NCBI GenBank assembly: GCA_035578175.1
Contig: JAQMRL010000005.1
Location: forward strand, 51,875,722 to 51,939,721
Source of the DNA: Catonia carolina
Lineage: Eukaryota; Arthropoda; Insecta; Hemiptera; Achilidae
Reading direction: 5' to 3'
Length of the DNA stretch: 64,000 nt
Position numbers and translations under genes: made by a program. Positions 45,161-56,559 of the stretch are shown here, one piece after another. Positions within the stretch are counted from its first letter, which is position 1; every line of letters starts with the position of its first letter. The notes beneath the pieces were generated by a model that was not told the DNA's origin, ran no database searches, and worked only from the letters and a program-made list of their open reading frames with translations.

Positions 45161-45877
45161 AGGGCCAAACACAATCGGCTTATACGTGAATCCGTGGGAT
45201 GTTCAAAATCTTTCCCGCAAAAGACTGATATAATAGCGTTTGTTTAATTATATCAATGAATGAGAGATAGTGCCACAAAATATCTGGTATACATTATGTA
45301 CAGAAGATAATAACAATAATTTAATATTACACTTCACTTAACTCAAAAATATTTTTAATAATTAAGGCACTTTTAAAATTAAAATATCATACGAATAAAA
45401 AATAATATTATCTATCGTAAAAAAAAATCCATTATGTAATATATACAAAAATAAAACAATAAACCAGGTAATTAGGATAATTAAATTTTATTACAGAAGA
45501 AATTTCATAAAAAAAGATGAGAATTAAATTTACTATAAAATATTACAATAAGATGTTGTTAGTATGGTCAATAAAAATTAAGTTTAGAAGTTATTAAAAT
45601 TCAGACGTCATTTTTCATAATGATTATGTTAACGTAGAAAAGGCTAGTTATTAAATTTAAAACAACCGTTTAATAAAATGATATAATAATATTGTTAAAC
45701 ATAATAAACAACACAGAAGTAAAACTACGCGATATTAATATTTCTGACATTAAAATTAGCTTTTATTACTGCAATATAGGTAAGAAAACAATAATGGGAC
45801 AAACAACAATTTTAATGATACTGTAAAAAGTACTTTTAATTAAATGTTAGAAATAAAAATAAAAATTATTATAAAAT
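45161..45877. other. AT-rich DNA, no recognised feature
   Basis: Nothing assignable was seen. Confidence 0.5.
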
Positions 45878-46799
45878 TCTGGTGTGAAACACTCACACAA
45901 CTTTCTCTTACCAACGCAAATAATGTACAATATAACCTAACATTAGTTATAAAACATTAGAAATAAACAAAAAACTAACCTCAATAAACATAACTTAATT
46001 TTAATCATGAGTGAAAGACGCAAAATGAAAATCAACCTCAACCTCTTTTTTTGCTTAAAAATACGGAAAATCACTCTTCACGTTAAACTAGGCTCTGTAG
46101 ACTAAAATGCTCTAAATAAAAGCTGCAGATCTTTGATTTTCCTACAAATTTGATTATACACACTTTTGTCGTAAAATGTAAAATCTTAAAATCTTGGCCG
46201 AAATCTTTTAAAAAAATCTATTTTTACACGTTTTCGTAAGAAAAAAACCGAAAATTGCTGATTACCGTTAAAATAAGCGTTATACAAAAATGTTTGAAAT
46301 AAAAGTTGTAGAATTTTAAATTTTCTATAACTTTTATTACATACATTTTTGCGCTAAAATGAATATTTAAGTTGCTTAAAAAAAAAATTACGAGAAAACA
46401 GCCTCCCTAAGAATTTCAGCAGACATGGCGGCTAGCCTATCTTGTAGAGCATAAAAAATGTAATAAATAAGGCGATTTCGTAGGAGCCGTTTTTGAGAAA
46501 ATCGCAAAGAAGTGACAAATGACACGAATAAACTACTAATTCCGGTGACCGATTTTGATGAAAATATTCGTGTCGCGTTCTCACGAGGTATCTAACTTAA
46601 GTTTCAAGTTCGTACGATGTTCCGTTCTTGAAATATTCTGTTCACACACACACACACACACTCGTGCGCGCACAATCAAAAACATGTATTTGGGTTCAGT
46701 GGGTCTGAAAAACGTGTAGATCCGGTGAAAACTCGATTTCGAAAATCGACATGAAAACAATACTTTCCTTCCTATATATTCATAAAGGCAAGAGAAAGT
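45878..46799 (-). mobile_element. Helentron-like (HINE) copy, full length
   Basis: 922 bp. The hairpin end TCTGGTGTGAAACACTCACA is followed by ACTTTCTCTTACC. The other end is GGCAAGAGAAAGT at 46799. The CA repeat is at about 46645-46662. It is the left arm of an inverted pair with 47158-48040. Confidence 0.9.
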
Positions 46800-47157
46800 A
46801 AAAAACAATCCAACAACCAAACCCTGGTCACTTCTTTAATGCATAAAATAAGCACCAAAATTGAATAGGCAACAATGTCCATTGATGAATAGCACCAAAA
46901 GGTTTTTGCATTAAAGCTACAGTGTATAATCAAGATGCTGAAGGCGCATTAGTACTAAATAAAGTATCAATATTACAACAAAAAAATTCAGAAGTTAATC
47001 TGCAGCGAAAACTGTTCAGTGAATCACAGACGAAAAATAGTTAAAATATATCAAACCGTCAATAAAAATACATCTCAGAAAACTTCAGTTCATTGCTAAT
47101 CAACAAATAATATCCTAAAACAAAACACGACAATGAAGTGCTAATCTGATGACATTT
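46800..47157. other. Spacer between inverted Helentron-like copies
   Basis: 358 bp, AT-rich. No feature was recognised. Confidence 0.6.
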
Positions 47158-48040
47158 ACTTTCTCTTGCCTATATGAATACGTGGCAATGAAAGTATTGT
47201 TTTTATGTCGATTTTTCACCAGATCTACACATTTTCAGACCCCTTGAACCCAAAAACATGTTTTTTTACGATTGATCTGTGTGTATGTGGGTGTGTGAAC
47301 AGAATATCTCAAGAACGGAACATCGTACGAACTTGAAACTTATGTAAGATGCTTCCAGAGAACTCGACCCGAACATTTTCATCAAAATCCGTCAACCGGA
47401 AGTAGTAGTTTATTCGTGTCATTTGTCATATTTTTGCGATTTTCTCAAAAACGTCTCTTACTTTTGTTTTTAAAATCGCCTCATGTACTACATTTTTATG
47501 CTCTACATGATAGGGTACGCGCCATGTCTGCTGAAATTCTTGGAGATGTTATTTTCTCGTAAAAAGTTTTTTAAGATTGCGACTTAAATATGCATTTTAG
47601 CGCAAAATGTATATAATAAAAGTTTCAGAACATTTAAAATCCTACAACTTTTATTTCAAACATTTTTTGCATAACGCTTAGTTTAGCGGTAATTAGCGAT
47701 TTTGTTTTTTTCACGAAAACGTGTAAAATTTTTTTTTAAGATTTCAACCTTGGCATGCATTTTCCGACAAAAAAGTATAATCAAATTTACAAAAAAATTA
47801 AAAGATTTATTTAGAGCATTTTTCTCTACAGAACTTAGTTTAGCGTGAAAGAGTGATTTTCTGTATTTTTAAGCAAAACTGAGGTTGATTTTCATTTTGC
47901 GTCTTTCACTCATGATTAAAATTAGGTTATGTTTATTGAGGTTAGTTTTTTGTTAATTACTAATATTTTATTACTACCGTTAGGTTACATTGTTCAATGT
48001 TTGCATTGGCAAGAAAGTTATGCGAGTGTTTCACACCAGA
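47158..48040 (+). mobile_element. Helentron-like (HINE) copy, full length
   Basis: 883 bp. It starts ACTTTCTCTTGCC. The other subterminal repeat has lost a few bases (GGCAAGAAAGT) and is followed by GCGAGTGTTTCACACCAGA, where the hairpin is slightly damaged. It is inverted relative to 45878-46799. Confidence 0.9.
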
Positions 48041-48366
48041 TTATTAATTTTTAGACTGATTTTCTCTGAAAACGTATGTTGATTCGAAAGGTGAAGATTA
48101 ACGAGGTTAAAAATTGCCAGACCAGACTCAGAATCATACGCTGAAATACGTAAAATCTAGTTGTGCAAACCACTACATGAACGAACGACAGAAAAAAGAC
48201 ATTCACCGATTTAAGTAAATAATTCGTACATAATAATCAGAGATTTATTTTTTACAACACATTAAATGACGTACAAAAACGGCATAAATTACCTACTTCA
48301 GAAAAAGAAACAATATACTTTCTGAACACAAATCATTTGTTTCTTTAATTTTAATATGAAGTAACT
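48041..48366. other. AT-rich DNA, no recognised feature
   Basis: Nothing assignable was seen. Confidence 0.5.
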
Positions 48367-48377
48367 ATCCTACAATA

Positions 48378-48772
48378 TTGTTGTTCAGGTCATCAGCTGA
48401 AAGGCTGGTTTGAACTTGTAGAGGTTTTACTAAGTAAAACAAGGAGAGAGGTGGTTTACAACTGCCTTCCTCACTGAGTGGAAAAGTACGCTTATCAGCA
48501 TGCAGAACCCTCTGAAAACCACATATTTTCCACTTTGCAAATGACACTTTCATTTCATTCACCACATAGTCTGGCTGTATAATGAAATTCGTTACTTTTA
48601 GAGGAGATAACTCTGATTAGTGTTTTTTACACCTCCGCCTCTTCTGTCTTTAAATGATGCAGTCATATAATTGGCTGATCATGTAATAAGAAACAGAACT
48701 ATTTATTTTAGCCCTGCAACTAACAGATTGAGAGTAAATAAATTGACACTCGACCTGTCTGCTATGGGCAGA
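48378..48772 (-). mobile_element. F1 retroposon, full-length reference copy
   Basis: 395 bp between perfect 11 bp target duplications ATCCTACAATA (48367-48377 and 48773-48783). The minus-strand order is: 5' terminus TGCCCATAGCAGACAGG, AGTTCTGTTTCTTA block, CAGAGTTATCTCCTC block, GCATGCTGATAAGC block, the RTE-like GAGGAAGGCAGTTGTAAACC block, GAGGTTTTAC/GTTCAAACCAG, terminal hairpin CAGCC-TTTC-AGCTG and a GAACAACAA tail. There is no pol III promoter at the 5' end, so it is not a classical SINE. It is best seen as a short non-autonomous retroposon with a LINE-like tail. Confidence 0.9.
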
Positions 48773-48783
48773 ATCCTACAATA

Positions 48784-50623
48784 AAACCCATTTGAAATTT
48801 ACAATGGTATATTGAATTTTGATTTGATTGTATAAGAAATAATTTGAATGTTTAACTTTAATAAACAATTAAGAAGAAACAGAAAAAATAGCCTTTAAGT
48901 TCTTAGAGTTATTACAGAGACAGATTTTCACTTTTGTATTTATTAATACTCTAATCCGACTTGAAGGACACAATTTGGCGGATAAAATTATATATTTTCT
49001 TTTTGCAAAATTAAAGAGCAAGGTCATATCCTTGATAAATTAACCACTTAGCTGTTTCAAAAATATATATGCCTATTATCAAATACGAGGGCAATTATTA
49101 CAGGGATCTGGTAAATAAATAAATAAATTAACAATTAAGTACACGAGAAACGTTACGTAGGTGCATATTAAATATTTACACACTAAAACGCAATCGTATA
49201 CTGGTTTAAAAGAAGCTTTAAGCGGAGACCTATAAATAAAAATATATATAGCCCATTAAAAGAAAAACAAGTCCTTATCCAGGCCTATTATAACACAACA
49301 AAGTTTCTGGGTTCATGTTAACTACACAGTACTGTTTACAAGCTTATTTCAAGAAGTCGTTCACAAAATACCGGATGGTCCAAAAGAAAATAAATGATCC
49401 ACCTATCCTAACTAACTTACTGACAACCCAAGAACGAAATTTATTTCTGTAACACTTTACTTTCTAAAATAAATATTTTTAATATTGCACAACGATGTAA
49501 ACAAGTTAAAAGATAATCTAAATCCTTTTGCAATTAACCTCCTCGATAGCAACGAAGATACTCACAGACTGAAACGTTTTTATAAAATCTTTTGACTTAC
49601 TTTAGGTATGTACAATGAAAGAATAAGTCTGTATTTGGAACCACGAATATCATCAAGTAAGAAACAGCTCTTTTTAAGGTTGGTTTATTGTAATTTTATT
49701 CGTATAAATTACAAAACACGAAAGTGTATTAGGCATTTTCTAGCGATTTGGAAACAAAATATGTACCGGGTTTTAAGAGGATTGATAAGGAAATACAAAA
49801 AGTAACGTTACTACAATTGCATTACAATAATTTATGGATCACCCGGTACAAAGTGCATGATACTAAACGTAAAGTGTTTTGCGGCTAACTCGAGCTATCC
49901 TCGTTATCTGTTCTTTTTCAAACCACAAAATAAAAATAAACAATTTTAGTTTTGTTTGTTTTAATGGTTGTTTAATTCTTTAGTTGATAGCTAGCGGCGT
50001 ACTGTGCAATACTATCACTGAAATAATATCAGAAACTCGTACTCCTTTAAGGACAAGAACTTGGTATTTTTTTTGTTTTTATTTTTTCTCGATTGAAACA
50101 AAAAATATTTATAAAGAAAACATTTATAATAAGCGTTGAATTCAGGCGTAGATAGTATGTATTCTCATACTCGTCAAGGTTAACTGATTTCTTTTTCAAC
50201 TGCATCTTAGCTGCACGTGCTTCAATGCACACGGTAAATAAATAAACAAGCAAAAGTAAAATACGCGTGCGATGTTCGTTTATGAATCCTAATAGAGAAA
50301 TACACAAACACAATAACAATAGAATATGTGAACACTTCAAAAAATAAAACACTGAAGATAATCTGTCGAAACCGCATCATAATTTCACGTGAAATGAACA
50401 AGGCCAAAAAAAAATTCAAAACCGTGAAAACAAGTTAGTCACTCTTCAATGATTCACACGGGTCGTTTATAAAATGATTAAATTATGTTAATGTCGACCT
50501 TTACGCAAGAATACCATTGCATACTTACCTGTATGTAACCAAAGCTGACAAATCATCGTTTTATTTCTTTAGTCGCATTAAGAAAATAACTAACAAATAC
50601 TCATTGAAAATATCTTTGAAAAA
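48784..50623. other. AT-rich DNA, no recognised feature
   Basis: Overlapping minus-strand frames at 50047-50419 are hydrophobic but lack a recognisable family. Nothing else was seen. Confidence 0.5.
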
Positions 50624-50728
50624 TTTGGTGTGAAACACTCACACGACTTTCTCTTGCCAATGCAAATAATGAACGCTATAACCTAACAATAGTAATAAAA
50701 CATTACAAATAAAAAAAAGTAACCTCAA
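50624..50728 (-). mobile_element. Helentron-like hairpin-end fragment
   Basis: TTTGGTGTGAAACACTCACA, CGACTTTCTCTTGCC and the following family text run to AACCTCAA at 50728. The element is then cut by a LINE. Confidence 0.85.
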
Positions 50729-51670
50729 GAAACAACCTTTCCATACCATACCTCGCCTTTGCTGACGATCTAGCTATATTAATGGATGACGAGAAGACTG
50801 CCATCAAGCAGCTTGAGATATTAAAGGAATGTGCTGAAAAAGTAGGGCTACAAATCTCATTTGAGAAAACGGAATTCATATCCTCAAAAATAGATATCAT
50901 AAGCTTGAGGACAAAATATGGTAGAATAAACAAGGTTCCATACTTCAAATATTTGGGGGAATTCATTGAACCAACAGGTCTTGAAAAAATTTCCCAACAA
51001 AATCGTCTCCAAAAAATGAAAAAAGCTCTAGGATTAGTTCAAAATCTCTGCAACAAAAAATCCATGTCAAGACAAACTAAAATTCGGCACTACAACACAG
51101 TTTTTAAACCAATGGTCCTCTACGCAAGCGAAACACTGGCACTTAGCAGAAAACACGAAATCGAAGAAATCAAAAAGGAGGAAAGAAAAATTATTAGAAA
51201 AATTCTAGGGGCTCGACTTACAGAAGATGGGTATAGGCTGCAATCCAACAAAACAACAGAGAGCTATTCAAACATTGAAATTGACATGCGTAAAAGGCGG
51301 TTGAAGTTCTTTGGACATCTTAACAGATTGCAGGAGGATAGGCTAACAAAAAGAATAATTGAATATATAACAAGGCTTAAAATTTCAACATCTTGGCTGG
51401 ACGAAATTCGTAAAGACCTAAAAAGCGCAAATATACATCAAACTGAAATTTTTAATAAAAACTTATTCCGTCACAAGGTAGACAAGTGGAAAGTTTCAGA
51501 GCCCTCAAGAGAGAAGCAGTTTAGACCAAAGTGGTCTGAAAACCGCAAAAAAGCTTTCTCGGAAACAATGAAGGCCTACTGGACCAATAAGAAAAACAAA
51601 TGACGAAACTGAGTCATAATGCTTAACGTCTTCTATCCAAGGAGAATTCGCCAATAATAATAATAATAAT
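50729..51670 (+). pseudogene. 5'-truncated RTE-like LINE, open reading frame to the end
   Basis: The open frame starts within RT at IPYLAFADDLAILMDDEK (FADD box at 50758-50769) and stays open to a stop at 51601-51603. The longest ATG-initiated part is 273 codons (50782-51603). Blocks include LKECAEKVGLQISFEKTEFI, PYFKYLGEFIEP, TKIRHYNTVFKPMVLYASET, RRLKFFGHLNRLQEDRLTKR and TSWLDEIRKDLKSANI, typical of an RTE-type RT C-terminus. The endonuclease and the front half of RT are missing, so it is dead by truncation, yet it has no stop or frameshift, implying a recent insertion. The 3' end is an (AAT)n tail at 51653-51670. The ATG at 50782 is internal and not a biological start. Confidence 0.85.
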
Positions 51671-51896
51671 ATAACCTACAAACATACAATTAGCTGATTA
51701 TCTTATAAAATATTGCATGTTAACGCGCTCTATAATCGATGTGTTCAGTACGAGATGCAAGACGATAGTTAACTATTGCTGCTCTTATACGCATGCGCGC
51801 GTAATGTTTGTCAGGTACAATAAGACAACGCTGGAAAACGTTCTGATTGGTCTAAATGTGTGGAACAGCAGAGCTCATCAACCGTGAAAAGGATAT
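51671..51896 (+). mobile_element. F4 TA-element, right part
   Basis: It continues the F4 text from ATAACCTACAAACATACAAT through GTTAACGCGCTCTATAATCG to the right terminus GAGCTCATCAACCGTGAAAA. TA (51897-51898) adjoins F1. The left part is missing, replaced by the LINE. Confidence 0.75.
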
Positions 51897-51939
51897 TAGA
51901 GGTTCAAACCAGCCTTTCGGCTGATGACCTAAACAACAC
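51897..51939 (+). mobile_element. F1 3'-end fragment
   Basis: TAGAGGTTCAAACCAGCC is followed by the intact hairpin (CAGCCTTTCGGCTG) and ATGACCTAAACAACACA. The F4 element sits at its TA. Confidence 0.85.
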
Positions 51940-52575
51940 ATATAATGGTATGACGCTTTATTAAAACAAAAAACATTTTCTTAAAATTTATTCGGTACTA
52001 ATCGCGGTTTTCATTTCAACTATCAAATTCATATAAAATTTCAAAGTATATTTCAATCTTTTAAAAATAAATCCCAACAAATATATAAATTAAAAAAGAA
52101 TACATAAAGTCACAAGAGATAAATGCCAATGAATGAATACATAAATAAAGACAAACATAATCTCGGTGAAGGATATCTAAAGAGCATTGAAAAACGAAAT
52201 TGGATATATACGGATAAAAATAAATTTAACTAGAGTAAAGGCTGAATACCTGTTTTTCAGTAGTAGATGAAACATAAATCGTTATTAGAATGCAACGCAA
52301 GTTAAGTCGGAGAGACTTTGAGTAAACTTGACTAGACCGGACTGGTTACATCGTACATATCATCGTAATATGAATGTAAAGCTGTCGTTCAGTAATCCAC
52401 AACCGACGTTCTATACTACATTCAATAAAAATTGGGTTTTGCTTTTCTACAAAAACCGAACGAGAAATGAAAACTTAATAGAAAACCGTAGAAATCAGAT
52501 CCCCTTACAAAGATATCAGTAATAAATAAGAGAAATATCCCCATAAGGAGTTCAGAAAATAAGGTGGACTAAAAA
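51940..52575. other. AT-rich DNA, no recognised feature
   Basis: Nothing assignable was seen. Confidence 0.5.
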
Positions 52576-52868
52576 TTATTTATTTATTTATTTATTTCAT
52601 TTAATTGTTTGCAACAGGCCGAACACGGCCCAATTATAGAAACAATATTTCATTACAGAGCAAAAGACAATACAAAAGTAAAAAGCAAATAAAAAGATAG
52701 AAAAATACAATCAGAAATAGTCAATAATGCAAACAGAATTAAATATAACTAAAATAGCATTATATACTAAACTTTTACAAATAATTTACTGATTAACAAT
52801 CATGATAGAGGTCCAAAACAAAAACAAATAAAAAATTTAACACACATAATGTGGAATTGCTTGGAAAC

Positions 52869-55721
52869 TTACATCTTGAAAGACTTAAGAATGGCTGACC
52901 TATACGATGCTCGGCTCTGGCAAAATGGATCTATTGCCACAATTTTGTCCATGATATTATAATTGACTATCATGCAGTTAACCGGCGAATAAGCTGCATA
53001 ATTAGTGGAAGAAGATTTCTGATAAAACATATACTTTGAACGGTTACAAAAACTTGGGACGCGAAAAGGAATTTTTCTAAGCGTATAAGGATCATTTATT
53101 TCACCACACAATAACTGTTTCAAATACATAAGTGAAGCTAATCGACGCCTATTTTCCAGGGTTTGCATTTGAAAGGTGTCTAGTAAAGTGTTATATGGAA
53201 TTGTAAAGGAGTAGATACGGTTCTGCTTATAGTACAGATAACGGAGGAATTTAATCTGAAGTTGTTCTATGGCATGAATGTGGACAGCATAATATGGACT
53301 CCAAATAACCGAACCAAATTCTAAAACTGACACGACAAAAGAAAAATAAAGGATTTTTAGAGCAGAAATGTTATTTAAATTCCCACAACTTCTTTTAATA
53401 AAACCCAACAACCGACTAGCTTTCTTAACAATACTAGTTATGTGGTTATTAAAAGATAAAACTGAGTCGAAGATTACTCCCAGATCCCGCACTTCAGAGA
53501 CCCGCATCAAAATTTTTTCATTCATATTATAATTAAACTCAATAGTAGTTTTTTTCCTGCAAAAGGACATTACTGAACACTTTGATACATTAAAAAACAA
53601 TTTATTCTTCGCCGACCAAACTACAAGATTATCCAGGTCCGCTTGTAACAGTAACGCGTCCGCTAAACAACTCACAGAGCGAAATAATTTTAAGTCATCT
53701 GCATACATTAGTAAATCAGAGTTATGTATCGAACATTCAATATCATTTATAAACATCAGGAAAAGTAAAGGGCCTAGATTTGATCCTTGAGGAACTCCGG
53801 ACTGTACAGTAAAAAAGGAAGAAGAAAACTCGTGATAAAACACATATTGCTGTCTATCCACCAGGTATGAGCAAAAAAACTTCAATAGATTATCGGAGAA
53901 ACCAAAATTCTGTAACTTATCAAGAAGTATTTGGTGATCAACTGTATCAAAAGCCTTGCTAAAATCAGTGTAAATTGCATCAGTTTGAACATTACGCTTC
54001 TCAAAATTATCGATTATACATTCTGTGAAATTCATCAAGTTAGACGATATTGAACGACCAGAAAAAAAACCATGTTGATGTTCAGAAATTTTACATTTCA
54101 CGTAAAAGAAAATATGCTTATATAAGAGCTGTTCAAAAATTTTCGCTGGACTAGAAAGAAGAGCAATAGGCCTATAATTACTGACATCGGAAACATCACC
54201 CTTTTTATGTAATGGTATTATCTTAGTGGTCTTCCATTTATTTGGGAACATACAACTACTTAGAGACAAATTAAAGATAAACGCTAGTGGTTTAGACAGA
54301 ACATGGGAGCAAGCCTTTAACATATATGGGGGAATGTTATCAGGGCCAAAAGAGCGACGAGAGGGCATAAGTCTAATAGCATCCTCAACCTCCCGTTCAG
54401 TGAAGCTCGGGATAAAAATGAGATTAGAGTTCAGCGAATATGAAGGATTGAGCTGAGGTAACTCATCATACTTACCATAAACACTGCTAAAATATTCAGC
54501 AAAGGCTGCTGCGCTTGACGCACCACTACCACAGAGGTTGCCATCCGCTGATTTGATCGGACCCCGTGTCACCCGCTCGCGCTTATTCTTAAGGAAACGA
54601 AACAATTCATTAACTCTATTATTAGCTATGCTATTTTCAGTTTGACGCAAGTACAAGGAGTAGGCCTTCTTAATTTTAAATTTGAGTTCCTTACGAACGG
54701 ATTTGAATTGATCCGCATAGAAGTTATCGTTAGCGTTTTTAAGTTTTTTACGAATCTTTTCCTTTGTTTTGATAAGTTTGATTATTTCTACTGTAAACCA
54801 AACCGGATATTTACAATTAGGGTGAGTTCTCTTTTTAGGTATTGTTTGATCCATTATAGAATATATAATATCATAGAACGCGTCGACAGCCATATTAGGA
54901 TCCGCTTGTTCATACAAATGTTCCCAATTTTGTTGATACAAAATGCGATAAAATAAATCAAAATCTGCTTTATAAAAATTATAATTGATATCGCCAAGAA
55001 TATTATTAGGGGTACTCTTAAACGGTCGCTTCTTATTCACGGTTATACGCAACGCAGGATGATAACGATCGTGAGGGACGATAACAAAAGTTTCCTCGGA
55101 AATGACTACATTATAAATATTGCTTAAAACTAAATCCAACGTTTTCCCGTTCACTGAGTTTCTGACGTCGTTTAAAGAGAAAAAGTTACACAGATTAAGG
55201 AAGAACAACAAATTTTTACGATTAATCTCACCACAAGAAAGGTCGTCCCCTGTGCCAAAAATTGGCAAATTAAAATCACCGCAAATTATAAAATCAGAAT
55301 CCCTACCCAGAGAATTCCGATGGAATTCTACTCGGTCATAAAAAAGGTTGTAGTCAGCCGGCGAACAATCAACAAAATATACAGAACAAAGATACAAAGG
55401 GTTGTCTTGAGATAAAATCTTTACCCAAATGTCTTCCCTGTCCGATTCTAACTCTTCAAACCTCAAGGAATTGTAACAAGATCGGACTGCAATAAGCACC
55501 CCGCCACCCCTTGATTTACCTGATTTAACTGCATCGCGGTCTTTACGGTAGACAGTAAACTCCGATCCCGGGAACAATTCAGACGTATATACATCAGAGT
55601 CAAGCCAAGTCTCAGTCAAGCATATTGCATCAAAATCCAAGCAAGCGACATTTAACAAAAACAACTCAGTCTTGGTTTTCAGACCTCTAACATTTTGGTA
55701 ATAAATTTTGAAATCTTTCAT
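52869..55721 (-). CDS. LINE ORF2: AP endonuclease-reverse transcriptase
   Basis: 950 residues, complete. The protein nicks target DNA and copies the element RNA at the nick (target-primed reverse transcription). The N-terminal EEP endonuclease has N10 in YYQNVRGLK, E37 in CLTETWLD, the GGGVLIAVR block, FIICGDFNLP near residue 147, NGKTLDLVLSN and DRYHPAL in place of the usual SDHxP. The RT domain has SFGPDNIPPYMLKA, NYRPIALLS, IYTDFSKAFDTVDHQ (about 580-595), SGVPQGSNLGPLLFLMFIND and the catalytic YADD at about 669-672. A C-terminal connection of about 230 residues follows. No frameshift or stop. The ATG start is secure because an in-frame TAA lies two codons upstream. Length and motifs fit an active enzyme; activity is inferred. 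Confidence 0.95.
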   Translation of the reverse strand: MKDFKIYYQNVRGLKTKTELFLLNVACLDFDAICLTETWLDSDVYTSELFPGSEFTVYRKDRDAVKSGKSRGGGVLIAVRSCYNSLRFEELESDREDIWVKILSQDNPLYLCSVYFVDCSPADYNLFYDRVEFHRNSLGRDSDFIICGDFNLPIFGTGDDLSCGEINRKNLLFFLNLCNFFSLNDVRNSVNGKTLDLVLSNIYNVVISEETFVIVPHDRYHPALRITVNKKRPFKSTPNNILGDINYNFYKADFDLFYRILYQQNWEHLYEQADPNMAVDAFYDIIYSIMDQTIPKKRTHPNCKYPVWFTVEIIKLIKTKEKIRKKLKNANDNFYADQFKSVRKELKFKIKKAYSLYLRQTENSIANNRVNELFRFLKNKRERVTRGPIKSADGNLCGSGASSAAAFAEYFSSVYGKYDELPQLNPSYSLNSNLIFIPSFTEREVEDAIRLMPSRRSFGPDNIPPYMLKACSHVLSKPLAFIFNLSLSSCMFPNKWKTTKIIPLHKKGDVSDVSNYRPIALLSSPAKIFEQLLYKHIFFYVKCKISEHQHGFFSGRSISSNLMNFTECIIDNFEKRNVQTDAIYTDFSKAFDTVDHQILLDKLQNFGFSDNLLKFFCSYLVDRQQYVFYHEFSSSFFTVQSGVPQGSNLGPLLFLMFINDIECSIHNSDLLMYADDLKLFRSVSCLADALLLQADLDNLVVWSAKNKLFFNVSKCSVMSFCRKKTTIEFNYNMNEKILMRVSEVRDLGVIFDSVLSFNNHITSIVKKASRLLGFIKRSCGNLNNISALKILYFSFVVSVLEFGSVIWSPYYAVHIHAIEQLQIKFLRYLYYKQNRIYSFTIPYNTLLDTFQMQTLENRRRLASLMYLKQLLCGEINDPYTLRKIPFRVPSFCNRSKYMFYQKSSSTNYAAYSPVNCMIVNYNIMDKIVAIDPFCQSRASYRSAILKSFKM

Positions 55722-56559
55722 TAATTACAAACAATAAGAATTTGAACAAAGATAGACAGAAAATCAAAGGAGAAAAAAGTTTTGCATAAATATAAAAAAA
55801 AACAAAAATAATATGAATCAAAAACAATCAGCTCGCCGATAGTACTCTTCACAAATAAAGAGAAAACAAAAATTATCTACTCGTGCCCACGCATCAAAAT
55901 ACGTGGAAAGTTAGGTGAAAAAAAAAAAAAAAAAAAAATTCTTTAAAGCATATTTAAGCCACTATTAAAGGGATACAATGGCAATAATAAAAAAAATTAT
56001 TACATGACATAAATAACAATTACTACTATTAATCTATTGATAATAAATAAAAATAATAATAATAGTAGGACCTACTAAATAAAAATTATACTTTCGAAAA
56101 TAAATGTATCCCACTGAGACGAGATTAACTCTATCACCGTACAAATAACAAATATACAATAATCAATGTTGATTAACTTAAATAAAAATGGAATTAATTT
56201 AAATAAGGCTACACTAACATTAATATAAAAGTGCATAAATCCAGTCATCAGGAAAAGATTAGAATAAACAATAAATAACCAATACAGAGGTTTGAATTCT
56301 ACAGAACACTGTCTTTCAGTGATAAAAACAAATTTGTTTCATTACATGCCCAATCGTGTTACCCCGAATTAAAAAGCACATATCAACTATACTGGGCTGA
56401 CAGAACTCTGTAGAAAAAAAAAATAAAAATAAATATTTCTTACACTTCAATAAATAACAAAAGAAAAACAAATAAATATGCAGAAAAGATAAAAACAACA
56501 ATGTTAGTGAGCCACAACGTAAAAAAAAAAAACAAAAAAACACCAAAATATTTGCCAGT
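55722..56559 (-). other. Long ORF1-ORF2 spacer
   Basis: 838 nt without a meaningful frame. It is A-rich on the plus strand, hence T-rich in the sense RNA, with a pure A run at about 55920-55939. Most two-ORF LINEs have overlapping or closely spaced ORFs. It may be an internal ribosome entry region, or it may contain an old insertion. Confidence 0.6.
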
